The notes beneath the pieces were generated by a model. That model searched no databases. It was given only the letters and a program-made list of their open reading frames with translations, and was not told where the DNA came from. Source: Halobacteriales archaeon QS_1_68_20 (GTDB taxonomy: Archaea; Halobacteriota; Halobacteria; Halobacteriales; PXRE01). From it: DNA of 64,000 bases. Position numbers and translations under genes: made by a program. The stretch is from assembly GCA_003021085.1 (NCBI GenBank), contig PXRE01000026.1:199338-263337 (forward strand), written 5' to 3'. Each line of letters begins with the position of its first letter. Position 1 is the stretch's first letter. Shown piece by piece: positions 29,808 through 38,491 of the stretch.

Positions 29808-30278
29808 ATGGGCGAGAGGGCGACGCTGATGGACTCCTTCACCGAGATGACCGAGATCCTGTTGCCCAACGACACCAACGACCTCGGGCGTGCGCTCGGC
29901 GGGGTGGTACTGCACTGGATGGACCTCTGCGGGGCGGTCGCGGCGATGCGGTTCTCGACCCGGCACTGCGTCACCGCCGCCATGGACAACGCCGACTTCG
30001 TCGGCCCGACCGAACCGGCTGAAATCGCGGTGATCGAGTGGTACGTCTTCGACGTGGGGTCCTCCAGCATGGAGGTCCGGGCCGGGGACCCCCGGGAGGA
30101 AGAGCGTCGCACTACCACGACGTCGTTTTTCACCTACGTCGCCCTGGACGAGGACGGCACCCCGACGACGGTCCCGCGGCTGGAGTGTCCCACCGAGAGC
30201 GAAGCGGAACTCAGGGACGCGGCGCGAGAGCAACGGCTGGAGCAGTTGCGGCAGGTCCAGCAAAAGATCGGCGCGTGA
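29808..30278 (+). CDS. Acyl-CoA thioesterase, hot-dog fold (YciA/BFIT type)
   Basis: 156 residues. LPNDTNDLGRALGGVVLHWMDLCGAVAAMRFSTRHCVTAAMDNADFVGPTEPAEIAVIEWYVFDVGSSSMEV matches cytosolic acyl-CoA hydrolases: the N-D-x-G-x-GG-x-L-x-WMD helix and the FVGP strand are diagnostic of the hot-dog family. It hydrolyses acyl-CoA to free acid and CoA; chain length preference is unknown. The C-terminal helix is rich in E, R and Q. It stands alone between two divergent or convergent genes. Confidence 0.85.
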   Translation: MGERATLMDSFTEMTEILLPNDTNDLGRALGGVVLHWMDLCGAVAAMRFSTRHCVTAAMDNADFVGPTEPAEIAVIEWYVFDVGSSSMEVRAGDPREEERRTTTTSFFTYVALDEDGTPTTVPRLECPTESEAELRDAAREQRLEQLRQVQQKIGA

Positions 30279-30299
30279 TCGGTCGGCGACCGTGGAACG

Positions 30300-30932
30300 T
30301 CAGCGGCCGTCGACCCAGCGGACGACGTAGGTCGCCAGCAGGCCGGTCAGGCCGACGCCGATGGCGAACCCGATGACCGGTGCCAGCAGGTCGCCGAAGC
30401 CGGTCCCGCCGCCACCGCTACCGCTGACCTGTGACCACACGAAGACGAACAGCACGAAGAACATCACTACGAACCCGGCCGCCGAGCCGACGAAGCTGTT
30501 GGCCAGGGTCAGGTTCCGTCCCTCGCGGAACTCGTTGCCGATCCTGACCCCCATGAACGTCGCCAGGACTGGCGCGACGAAGAACCCGCCGAAGAACGCG
30601 AGCACGGCCAGTAGTCCGGAGAACGTCTGCCCTCCTCCCGACATGAGCGCGTCGAACAGGAAGAACGCGATGGAGTAGCCGACCCCGAAGACGGCGAACA
30701 GGGCGACGTTGAACTTGATCCAGTGCATCGACGCCGGCTTCTGGAGTTCGTCTACCAGCGACGGTCCCTGTCTCGCTGGTTGCTGTGGTTGCTCCGGAGG
30801 TCCCTGTCCCGCCGGTTGCCTCCCGGCCTGTCCCGCCGGTTGCGTCCCGCCTTGTCCCGACGGCTGACCTTGCGGCTGGTCAGCCGGCGGGGTCCGTTCT
30901 TCTTCGTTTGAACCGTTTTCCTCACCCGACAT
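30300..30932 (-). CDS. Membrane protein with Pro/Gln/Gly-rich N-terminal tail
   Basis: 210 residues from the ATG at 30932 (MSGEENGSNEEERTPP); the track start is 41 codons earlier and unsupported. Residues 15-57 are a low-complexity tail of imperfect repeats of the GQPxGQGGxQPAGQ kind. Three to four hydrophobic helices follow (WIKFNVALFAVFGVGYSIAFFLF, FSGLLAVLAFFGGFFVAPVLATFMG, SAAGFVVMFFVLFVFVWSQV, LLAPVIGFAIGVGLTGLLATYVV). It resembles the haloarchaeal YIP1-like or DUF7847 membrane proteins in layout only. Function unknown. The AT-rich 200 bp to phoU holds the divergent promoters. Confidence 0.65.
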   Translation of the reverse strand: MSGEENGSNEEERTPPADQPQGQPSGQGGTQPAGQAGRQPAGQGPPEQPQQPARQGPSLVDELQKPASMHWIKFNVALFAVFGVGYSIAFFLFDALMSGGGQTFSGLLAVLAFFGGFFVAPVLATFMGVRIGNEFREGRNLTLANSFVGSAAGFVVMFFVLFVFVWSQVSGSGGGGTGFGDLLAPVIGFAIGVGLTGLLATYVVRWVDGR

Positions 30933-31132
30933 ACCATCACGATACCACAATCTTCCGCTATTTAAAAATGAGGTAATCGGAACCACCACACTGCGGCCGT
31001 TCGACGGCGTCTCGTGCCGGTCGACCCGCCCAAGGTCAGTCGTCGTATCCGTCACCTGATACCTCAGGACGTATTATCATCGCGGCAAATGTATAGGGAA
31101 GGTTAAGGTGCTACGAAGCCGACGGGGCAGAC

Positions 31133-32164
31133 ATGGACACGCGAAAGGTGCAACGACTCGGGCCGTCGACGCTCGCCATGACGCTTCCGGCGGACTGGGC
31201 GAGCGAGCACAGCGTCGAGAAGGGCGACGAGGTGTCGCTCCGGCGTGGTGGAAAGGGCACGTTGACGGTGCTGGCGGAGTCCGCGACCGGCGAGGAGACC
31301 GAGGTGACCGTCCACGCGGACGGCCTGGACGCGACGGCGCTCGAACGCGCCATCCTGGCGCAGTACGTCCTCGGCCGGCGGGTCATCCACGTCGAGCAGG
31401 ACGACGGCGTGCTCGCCAGCGAGCAGATCAACGCGGTCTACAGCGCCGAGACGCAGTTGATGGGCCTGGGCGTCGTCGAGGAGACCCCCGACAGCATCTC
31501 CATCCGCTGTTCGGTCGACCCCGAGGACTTCACGCTGGACAACCTGCTGATGCGCCTGGAGAACACCGGGTCGACCATGCGCGGCGAGGCGATCAAGGCC
31601 CTGGCCCGCGGCAACCCGGACCTCGCCCAGCGGGCGCTGAACCGCGAGCGACAGGCGAACAAGATCTTCGTCCTGCTGTTGCGCCTGACGTTCACCGCCT
31701 ACCAGAACCCCAACCTCGCCCGCGCGGTCGGCCTGGAGGACGGCTTCCCGCTGATCGGCTACCGCTCCATCGCCAAGAATCTGGAACTGACCGCCGACAA
31801 CGCCGAGGACATCGCCGAGATCGTGCTGGACGCGCCGGACAACACGCTCAACGTCGACGGGTCGACGATGCGGCGCATCCGGGAGTTCACCGAGCAGGTC
31901 GACCAGGTCACGGAACTGGCGGTCCAGGCGGCCGTCGAGCGCGACTACGACCTGACGGTGGAGGTGCGGACGCTGTTCAACGAGATCGGCGACCGCGAGA
32001 GCGAGATCCTCGCGGACCTGCCGGAGATGGAAAACGAGGACCTCCTGCGCGTGCGGGAGGTCCTCGTGAGCCTCCAGCAGACCGCCCAGTACGGGATGCG
32101 AAACGCGGAGATCGCCGCCAACCTCGCGCTGGACCGGGAGTCCGAGCACGTTACCATGGAGTGA
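31133..32164 (+). CDS. PhoU domain protein with N-terminal AbrB-type DNA-binding domain
   Basis: 343 residues. Residues 1-45 (MDTRKVQRLGPSTLAMTLPADWASEHSVEKGDEVSL) form a SpoVT-AbrB swapped-hairpin domain. Two PhoU helical-bundle units follow (about 120-225 and 235-335) with characteristic acidic helices such as LTADNAEDIAEIVLDAPDN and MRRIREFTEQVDQVTELAVQAAVERDYDL. Archaeal PhoU-AbrB fusions are thought to regulate phosphate uptake genes. No pst transporter lies next to it. An AT-rich upstream stretch (TATTATCATCGCGGCAAATGTATAGGG) probably contains its promoter. Confidence 0.9.
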   Translation: MDTRKVQRLGPSTLAMTLPADWASEHSVEKGDEVSLRRGGKGTLTVLAESATGEETEVTVHADGLDATALERAILAQYVLGRRVIHVEQDDGVLASEQINAVYSAETQLMGLGVVEETPDSISIRCSVDPEDFTLDNLLMRLENTGSTMRGEAIKALARGNPDLAQRALNRERQANKIFVLLLRLTFTAYQNPNLARAVGLEDGFPLIGYRSIAKNLELTADNAEDIAEIVLDAPDNTLNVDGSTMRRIREFTEQVDQVTELAVQAAVERDYDLTVEVRTLFNEIGDRESEILADLPEMENEDLLRVREVLVSLQQTAQYGMRNAEIAANLALDRESEHVTME

Positions 32165-32187
32165 ACGAATCTCCTCAAGCAAATAGA

Positions 32188-32233
32188 TTTATTCCAGCCG
32201 GACCGAAATATTCGTCTCGATCCGAAGAGGTGG
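32188..32233 (+). promoter_or_regulatory. Promoter and ribosome binding site of the dual P-loop gene
   Basis: GATTTATTCC at 32186-32195 is a TATA-like box about 45 bp before the ATG at 32238. GAGGTGG at 32227-32233, 4 nt before that ATG, is a good Shine-Dalgarno match, unusual in this largely leaderless setting, and supports the chosen start. Confidence 0.5.
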
Positions 32234-32237
32234 AACG

Positions 32238-35200
32238 ATGGAGGTCATAGAACGACGTCCCGAAACGCTACAGCGGGACGATATCTGCAGGGGGACTACG
32301 CTCGTGCTCGGAGCCCCGTACGTCGGGAAATCCGAGCAGCTTTCCTCACTCGATGACGTTGACTACTACCGACGTGAGCTTCCTGCTCCCGACGAGACGG
32401 ACGGATCGCCCGTCGTGATCGATAACTTCTACCGGTTTTCCAGGGTGCGCGTGGAAATGCACCCGAATTACTCCGCGATCTATTCCGATCAGCGGACCGC
32501 GTGTCTCGTGACGCGACCGTGGTGCATCGACTGGTTGGTGACGGAACCGGACACAGGTCTCGATGAGGGATTCGTCGACCGCTTCGACCGGGTCGTTTTC
32601 GTCCGGTACGATCCGGAGGACGAGGATCACGAGACGTCGGCAGTCGAAACCTGCGCCGAACTGGCGGCGTGCGAGGAAGGCGAGGCCGAGGACTTGATCG
32701 AGGAACTCCGCTACGACGGTTACGACTTCCGGAGTGACGAACTGGCCGACGAGTGCGGGGAGTACGGAGCGACCTACGTGCCGCAGCTGGTGACGTACCT
32801 CTCCGACCGAATCGGTGAGGGCGGGAGCGTGATTGCCCCGGACGACGGGTGGGACGTGGGCGGCGGCATCAGAAATTGCGAGCGGGTTCACGATGTCCGG
32901 GGTCGTCAACAGCGCCAAAGAGACCGGTGCGGAACTCGTCGAAGCGGCCGGAATCGGCGGAGTCGCCGCAGCTGGGGGGCTGGGACCGGCCGGCGCTGCT
33001 GGTGCAACCGCGGCCTGGCTGGCCGGGTGGGCCTTGCTCCGGGACGACGACCAGGCTCCCGAGGAGATACTGAACGCGTTTGGCGAGGGCAGACTGCTCC
33101 CGACGACGAAAGAACACCTCGAACGGGGACTGGGCCTGCCCCCGCTGACTTTCGAAAACCTCGACGCGCTGGGACGGGAGGGCGTCCTCCAGCGACTCCG
33201 CGAGGTGGAACCCCGCCGGGTCGACGACCTCGAAACCGACATGGAGGCGGTACGACGAGGAGTTACGGGAGTTCGAAGGAGTCCTGGCAGAACTGGACGA
33301 GGCGGTCGAACCCATCGGGGACGTCGCGCCCGTTCTCTCAGCGAGCGTCGAGAACGCGACGCAGGGACTGGACCGGCTCGCGGCCAAGCTCCGGGACGAC
33401 GAAGCGGTGCTGCTCGGCGAGGATGTCGCGCTGGACGAAATCGAGTACCTCGGGGAGAAAGACGAGGAGGTCGAGCGAAAACTCGACGAAGCGAACGTCG
33501 TCTTCCTGACGGGGTCCCACGGGACCGGGAAGACGACGACGGCCTACCGCGTCTGTCAGCGGTTGGAAGCCCGCGGCTACGAGGTTCGTATCCCGACGTT
33601 CGGCAGGAACAAGGACGTCGATTACATAGAGCACGCCCTGAACACGACGGCCGGGCGGAACGTCGCGTACGCGAGTTACAACACCGATCCGGGGTCGTTC
33701 CACTCGCCGGAAGCACTCGAACATCTCTTCGAATGGGCTGATGACGGGACCGTCGAGATGGCGCTGGTCGAGATTCGCACGGAGCAGTTCGACCAGCTCA
33801 AGGCGCAACTGAATAACACTCGCGTCGGTGGGGGTTCACGGTCGAACCTGCTCAGTCGGTGTCCGAAAGTCGAATTCGACCGATGGAGCGACGGCGACCG
33901 ATCCCTGGTGGAGGTCATCGAATGGACGCTGGCGGCGATAGGGGCGGAGCTAGACGAGGACGTGATCGACGACGTCAGGGAGTGGGCCGATGGGAACCCG
34001 GAGATAGCGAAGCTCACCACCAGGATGATGGCCGAGGAGGACCTGACGATAGCGGATAAAGAGTCACCGATCCAAATCGTCTGGGAGGACGTTCGGTCGC
34101 TGGTCGGCGAGGACGAGGAAGTCAGGCATCTGGTCAGCGTCCTCAGCGCGACCGGGACGACGACGACGAGCGAACTCGCGGACGTTCTGGACTCTCCGGA
34201 ACCGAGTTTGTTCAAAAAGGCAAAACGGATTCGGGGGTACCTGGGCGCCGAGGTCCGTCGGGTCCTCGAAGGAGACGGGAAGTTCAACCCCGAGACCACC
34301 TGGACGATCTCGCCGAGTATCTACCGGCGTGCGATTTTCGAGTACGAAGCGCTAGGTCGCGGAGCGTCGGGACAAAGCCATACCACCGTCAAATCCACCG
34401 TCCAGAAGCTCGACTGGTTCGACCCCGACCACCGGTACGAGGGCGTCGCCAGGGCGCTCGGGGGCGCCTACGAGGACGGCGACCGGTGGGACGTCCCGGA
34501 CCTCAGGGAAACCGCACGGGAGCGGAGCAACTGGTTCCTGGAATTCGTCGACGACGCGGAGCCGGAACCGCTGATCGAGTCGATCCTATTCCTCGTCTTG
34601 GCCAGCGGCGTCCCCGTCGAAACGACGGTTCTCAAAGCGGAACGGGAGAAGGTCATCGAAGGGGCGCAAGCGTTCGCTGGAGAGTTAGAGATGGAAGCGG
34701 ATGCGGCGTTGTTGACGCAGGACCTGCTCGGCGCCCTGCTCGCCAACAACGTGCGAACCGGGGACAGTAGCGCGGCCAGCGTCAGTTTCGAGTACGCGAC
34801 GACGCCCCACGCCGATCCGGCGGAGTTTCTCGAAAACGTCTACAGCATGGCCGTCAAGAAGCTCGCCGCGGACTTCCATCCGGGGGACGAGCGGATCGAG
34901 GCCTGGGTCGACCGCATCGACCAACTAGCTCGGAATACTGCCACCAAAAGAGGGAAACTACCCGATGTCGACGGATTCCTCGGGAGCTACCGGGCATATA
35001 CCGCCGCGAGAGTCTCCGAGGACGACACTCCGACTCGACGTGGTCACTGGCACGAATACGTGATGGAGCGGGCAACGGCTGACTCGCCCGGCACCGTCCG
35101 CGAATTCTACCTCGCCTATCCGGACTGGCTCAAGCGGGGTCCACACGAAACGGTCGAATGGTGCCTTTGGCTCCTCTCGGACCTCCTGAACCGAACGGTC

Positions 35201-35467
35201 TACGCCGACGACCACCTCCTCGAATCGGACCAAGATGACGACGACCTGATCGTTGGGATCACTGCGACGGTCGTCTCCCTGGTCTGGCGTAAGGCGGGTC
35301 CACAGAGCGAATCGTTCGAGGCGGCCGTTTCGCTGCTGGAAGACGCACGCGGCGTCGACCGGGAACGAGCGGATCGACTCGCCGACGAAGTGGCCGAGAA
35401 GCTCGAAGCCGAACACGACGACTTCGTCGTCGCGCTCGACTGGCGGCGGGCGCTCGGACTGGATTGA
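32238..35467 (+). pseudogene. Large NTPase with two P-loops, broken by two frameshifts
   Basis: Three consecutive frames together encode one protein of about 1,075 residues. Part one (MEVIERRPETLQRDDICRGT) has Walker A GAPYVGKS and a Walker-B-like SPVVIDNF. Part two, in the next phase from about 32850, has AETGAELVEAAGIGGVAAAGG-like hydrophobic sequence and GLGLPPLTFENL. Part three, from about 33265 (YDEELREFEGVLAELDEAVE), has a second Walker A GSHGTGKTTT, a candidate Walker B EMALVEI, a winged-helix-like ELADVLDSPEPSLFKKAKRIR, then about 400 residues of helical repeats. Coding quality is good in all parts, so either two +1 frameshifts are real or the assembly has indels. The order sensor-like N-part, NTPase, helical repeats resembles STAND/AP-ATPases (inference). 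It is flanked by housekeeping genes. Confidence 0.65.
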
Positions 35468-35496
35468 AGGGGTGATTCGTTAGGACCGGCGGATAC

Positions 35497-35970
35497 TCAG
35501 CCGGCGGGCACCTCCGGGGCGTCAGTAAGATCGGGCTCGGTAGTCTCGTCTGCTCGTTCTTCGTCCACCTGCCGATCACCGGTCTTCTCGGCGGTCAGGG
35601 GGTTGCGCCGCGAGATGGTGCAGTCGAACGCCGGGTGCTCGGCGAAGTGCCGGACCAGCATGTGCCGGCGGGAGCCGGTGATTCCGGTGCTCCCGACGTC
35701 GTCGGCGGTGAACTCCTCGGGCAGCCGCCGGAACAGGCGTCGGCAGGCGTCGAAGCGCTCGAACACCTTCTCGTTGCCCGCCGAGTCGGCGCCGCGGCGC
35801 GCGACGACGTAGGCGCCGTCCTCGCGGTGCTGGCCGACGGTCCGGAAGAACTCGCGTCGTTCGGTCAGGGCGTCGCCGACGGACTCCTGCAGCTGTCGGG
35901 CCTCCGAACGGGACAGCGTGCAGGAGTACCCGTCGACGGTCAGGACGATCGATTCCCCGTCGCTCGTCAC
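35497..35970 (-). CDS. Conserved haloarchaeal protein of unknown function
   Basis: 157 residues. IVLTVDGYSCTLSRSEARQLQESVGDALTERREFFRTVGQHREDGAYVVARRGADSAGNEKVFERFDACRRLFRRLPEEFTADDVG begins with a short beta hairpin and then helical sequence. HMLVRHFAEHPAFDCTISRRNPLTAEK follows, and an acidic low-complexity tail ends the protein. The SRRNPL element recalls a small haloarchaeal family, but I cannot assign a function. No membrane helix or metal-binding Cys. It converges with the large NTPase gene, 29 bp apart. Confidence 0.6.
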   Translation of the reverse strand: MTSDGESIVLTVDGYSCTLSRSEARQLQESVGDALTERREFFRTVGQHREDGAYVVARRGADSAGNEKVFERFDACRRLFRRLPEEFTADDVGSTGITGSRRHMLVRHFAEHPAFDCTISRRNPLTAEKTGDRQVDEERADETTEPDLTDAPEVPAG

Positions 35971-36167
35971 GTCGACGTCGGTCTCGTCACCGTGGAAGAA
36001 CGCGATCAGGAGACTGGGTACTCCGCGTCATGCGACCGCACCTCACTTCTCCAGTAGTATAACGTTACCGCCCGCGTCGAATCTGACAGTCGCGCCTGTC
36101 GGATCCGGACGTGGACGGTTCGACCGGGATGGGCACAACTAAGTTCCCGCCCCCGGAAGCGGTGAAC

Positions 36168-36350
36168 ATGGCGAACGACGCGGTGGAGTCGGACAAGGGC
36201 ATCGGGATCGCGGTCGTGCTGGGGGCGCTCGCGGTTGCGAGCGCCGGTGCGTCGCTGGCGACGGCCGGGACCGTGACCTCGGCCTGGGGGTTCGCGGCGG
36301 CGACCCTGTTCGGCATCCTGCTCGTGGCGGCGATCCACGTGTACTGGTAG
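36168..36350 (+). CDS. 60-residue membrane protein, two helices
   Basis: The ATG at 36168 (MANDAVESDKGIGIAVVLGA) gives 60 residues with two transmembrane helices (IGIAVVLGALAVASAGASLA and SAWGFAAATLFGILLVAAIHVYW). I recognise the ESDKGIGIAVVLGALAVA and AIHVYW pattern as a widespread short haloarchaeal family of unknown role. The track start at 36111 adds 19 residues without similarity. It is on the same strand as, and 49 bp before, the DUF7123-like gene. Confidence 0.7.
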   Translation: MANDAVESDKGIGIAVVLGALAVASAGASLATAGTVTSAWGFAAATLFGILLVAAIHVYW

Positions 36351-36399
36351 CGCAACGACGGACAATCGTTAAGGTCTCGCCCGCACTAGGGTAGGCCTG

Positions 36400-36624
36400 A
36401 TGAGCGAGTACACCGAAGAGGAGCGGCGCATCCTCGCGTACCTGCGCGAGAGCGTGTCCCGAGGTGAGCGGTACTTCCGGGCGAAGAACATCGCCGAGTC
36501 CATCGGCCTCTCCTCGAAGCAGGTCGGCGTCCGCCTGCCGGAACTCGCCGACAAGAGCGAGGAGGTCGAGATCGAGAAATGGGGCCGGGCGAAGTCGACC
36601 ACCTGGAAGGTCACGCCTAGTTGA
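36400..36624 (+). CDS. Small winged helix-turn-helix protein (DUF7123-like)
   Basis: 74 residues: MSEYTEEERRILAYLRESVSRGERYFRAKNIAESIGLSSKQVGVRLPELADKSEEVEIEKWGRAKSTTWKV. This is a compact winged HTH with three helices and a wing ending WGRAKSTTWKV, as in the haloarchaeal DUF7123 group. It probably binds DNA or RNA; targets are unknown. TATA-like TCGTTAAGG lies about 30 bp upstream. Being so short it could act as a dimer. Confidence 0.75.
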   Translation: MSEYTEEERRILAYLRESVSRGERYFRAKNIAESIGLSSKQVGVRLPELADKSEEVEIEKWGRAKSTTWKVTPS

Positions 36625-36768
36625 TCGCCGCCGACGGACGCGCAGACTGCCGCCGACGGAGTTCTCCGTTTCCAGCGTCGTCCGCCAGCGACGCCTCGAA
36701 GCTAAGAGGGGCGGGCCCGAACCGGCACTCATGAGCCACGACGCAATCGACCCGGGGAGGGGTACCCC

Positions 36769-37581
36769 GTGAACCTCACGCTCGCACAGATCCGGATCGA
36801 GGCCGGCGACGTCGACGGTAACGTCGACCGGGCGGTCGAGGCCATCGAGACGGCGGCGGCCGACGGCGCGGACCTCGTCGCCCTGCCGGAGATCTTCAAC
36901 GTCGGCTACTTCGCGTTCGACGTCTACGAGCGCAACGCCGAACCGGTCGGCGGCCAGACCCACCGACGCATCGCGGACGCCGCCGCGACCCACGGCGTCG
37001 GCGTCCTCGCGGGGAGCATCGTCGAGGACCTCGCGGCGACGGCCGCCGAGACCGACGTCGCGGTCCCGGCCGACGAGGGGCTGGCCAACACCAGCGCCTT
37101 CTTCGACCGCGACGGCACCCGGCGGGCGGTCTACCGCAAGCACCACCTGTTCGGCTACGAGTCCGCCGAGGCCCAGATGCTGGTCCCCGGCGAGTCGCTG
37201 GGCCTCGCGGAGTTCGAGGGGTTCACCGTCGCCACGACGACCTGTTACGACCTCCGCTTCCCGGAACTGTACCGCGACCTGGCGGAGGCGGGCGCCACGC
37301 TGGTCCTGGTCCCAAGCGCGTGGCCGTACCCACGGGTCGAACACTGGCAACTGCTCCCCAGAGCCAGGGCCGTCGAGAACCAGCTGTACGTCGCCACGAT
37401 CAACGGTTTCGGCGAGTTCGACGACGCCACCCTGCTGGGCCGGTCGACGGCATACGACCCCTGGGGGACGTTGCTCGCCAGTTCGGACGACGACCCCGCG
37501 CTGGTCACCGCCTCGGTCGATCCCGACCGGGTCGCGGCGGTCCGCGAGGAGTTCCCCGCCTGGCACGACCGGCGGCGGTGA
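36769..37581 (+). CDS. Carbon-nitrogen hydrolase (nitrilase superfamily)
   Basis: 270 residues starting at GTG 36769 after GGGGAGGGG. The Glu-Lys-Cys triad is visible: Glu in LVALPEIF near residue 43, Lys in AVYRKHHLFGY near 124, and Cys in VATTTCYDLRFPELYR near 158. RARAVENQLYVATINGFGEFDDATLLGRSTAYDPWG near 200-230 completes the fold. Members hydrolyse amides such as omega-amides or N-carbamoyl compounds. The substrate is unknown, although C-Y-D-L-R-F-P is the omega-amidase/NIT2-like signature. A second family member lies at 42334 on the other strand. Confidence 0.85.
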   Translation: MNLTLAQIRIEAGDVDGNVDRAVEAIETAAADGADLVALPEIFNVGYFAFDVYERNAEPVGGQTHRRIADAAATHGVGVLAGSIVEDLAATAAETDVAVPADEGLANTSAFFDRDGTRRAVYRKHHLFGYESAEAQMLVPGESLGLAEFEGFTVATTTCYDLRFPELYRDLAEAGATLVLVPSAWPYPRVEHWQLLPRARAVENQLYVATINGFGEFDDATLLGRSTAYDPWGTLLASSDDDPALVTASVDPDRVAAVREEFPAWHDRRR

Positions 37582-37876
37582 CGGCTCCCGGTATGCGATT
37601 CTCACGGTCGACTCTCGTCGCCTGCCCAATACTTCACGTTCCAAAGCGGAATTGTTTCGAAGTCGAAGCATTGGACGGACCGGCGTGAGGGCCGTCCGTG
37701 GGCCGTCGGACGCGATTACGACCCCCGACTACCACGAAGTTTTTACGTGGTGGCGGACTAACCGCAGTCGCCGGCTACTGACGCTTTTCTCGTCAGGAGC
37801 CGGCAGGGAGCCTGCCGCGTCGCGAGGCGATCCGCCACTCCTCGGCCGACCGGGTCCCCCGTCCCGCCCCCTCCTC

Positions 37877-37986
37877 CCGCTTCCGATTCGAACGTCGACT
37901 AGCCGCTGGCTCTCTACTCCCGGGTTTCGGACTACGACGTCGTCCTCGCCCCGCTTCCGATTCGAACGTCGACTGGCCGCTGGCTC
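37877..37986. repeat. Two 36-bp direct repeats in a gene-free stretch
   Basis: CCGCTTCCGATTCGAACGTC... ending CCGCTGGCTC occurs at 37877-37912 and 37951-37986 with one mismatch and a period of 74 bp. Weaker similarity continues past each copy (GGGTTTCGGACTACGACGTC against CGCGTTTCGACGTCAACC), as in a degraded tandem duplication. The surrounding gap 37582-38046 (465 bp) has no believable gene. GTTTTTACGTGGTGG near 37739 is AT-rich and may be a promoter relic. Confidence 0.7.
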
Positions 37987-38046
37987 CCCTCGCGTTTCGA
38001 CGTCAACCGGATCGAGGTTTTGCGGTTGCACGGCGAACACACGGCC

Positions 38047-38463
38047 ATGACGGATGGGTCAGACGAGCGACCGAACGTCCCCGGGGAGGGCGAGGTCGTC
38101 ACCTCCGAACGGACCGTCACGACCGAACACGTCCGCGAGTTCGGCGAGATTACCGGCGACCAGCAGTCGATCCCCACCGATCCCGACGAAGACGGGCGGT
38201 TGATCGTCCAGGGGTTGCTCACCGGATCGCTCATGACGAAGATCGGCGGCGACCTGGGTTACGTCGCCCGGACGATGGACTACGAGTTTCGGGAACCGGT
38301 CTACACCGGCGAAACGGTCACCTGCGAGTGGACGGTCGAATCGAAGACGGAGCGGGACGACCGCTACCTCCTGGAGAACGACGTGGTCTACCGCGACGAC
38401 AGCGGCGACGTCGTCGTCGACGCGAGGACGACCGGTCTGATCTGGAAGACCGAACCCCGGTAA
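38047..38463 (+). CDS. MaoC-like hot-dog dehydratase
   Basis: 138 residues from the ATG at 38047. VTTEHVREFGEITGDQQSIPTDPDEDGRLIVQGLLTGSLMTKIGGDLGYVARTMDYEFREPVYTGETVTCEWTVESK matches the MaoC/R-specific enoyl-CoA hydratase layout: F-x-x-x-T-G-D, the G-L-L-T/S loop and F-x-P-V-x-x-G-D/E strand. The usual D-x-x-x-x-H pair (catalytic Asp and His) is replaced: the D is present (GDQQSIP) but His is Ser/Ile, so catalysis may be altered or the protein may bind rather than hydrate. Converges with the aldehyde dehydrogenase. Confidence 0.7.
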   Translation: MTDGSDERPNVPGEGEVVTSERTVTTEHVREFGEITGDQQSIPTDPDEDGRLIVQGLLTGSLMTKIGGDLGYVARTMDYEFREPVYTGETVTCEWTVESKTERDDRYLLENDVVYRDDSGDVVVDARTTGLIWKTEPR

Positions 38464-38491
38464 CTGGATCGCGGGCTCGCGGGACCGTCGA

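Noticed and set aside
31000-31132. tRNA-like sequence or IS remnant in the phoU upstream region
   Set aside because: No cloverleaf or terminal repeats found; an AT-rich promoter is enough. A check for TTCRANY-type T-arms across gaps found none convincing, though I could not run a tRNA scanner.
32238-35467. Programmed +1 frameshifting in the large NTPase gene
   Set aside because: No slippery sequence or structure was seen at either break, and two successive sites in one gene would be very unusual; indels are simpler.
37870-37990. Two 36-bp repeats separated by 38 bp, like a CRISPR unit
   Set aside because: Only two copies, no cas genes nearby, and the spacing is explained by degraded tandem duplication; the psmB pair is similar but lies over a gene end.
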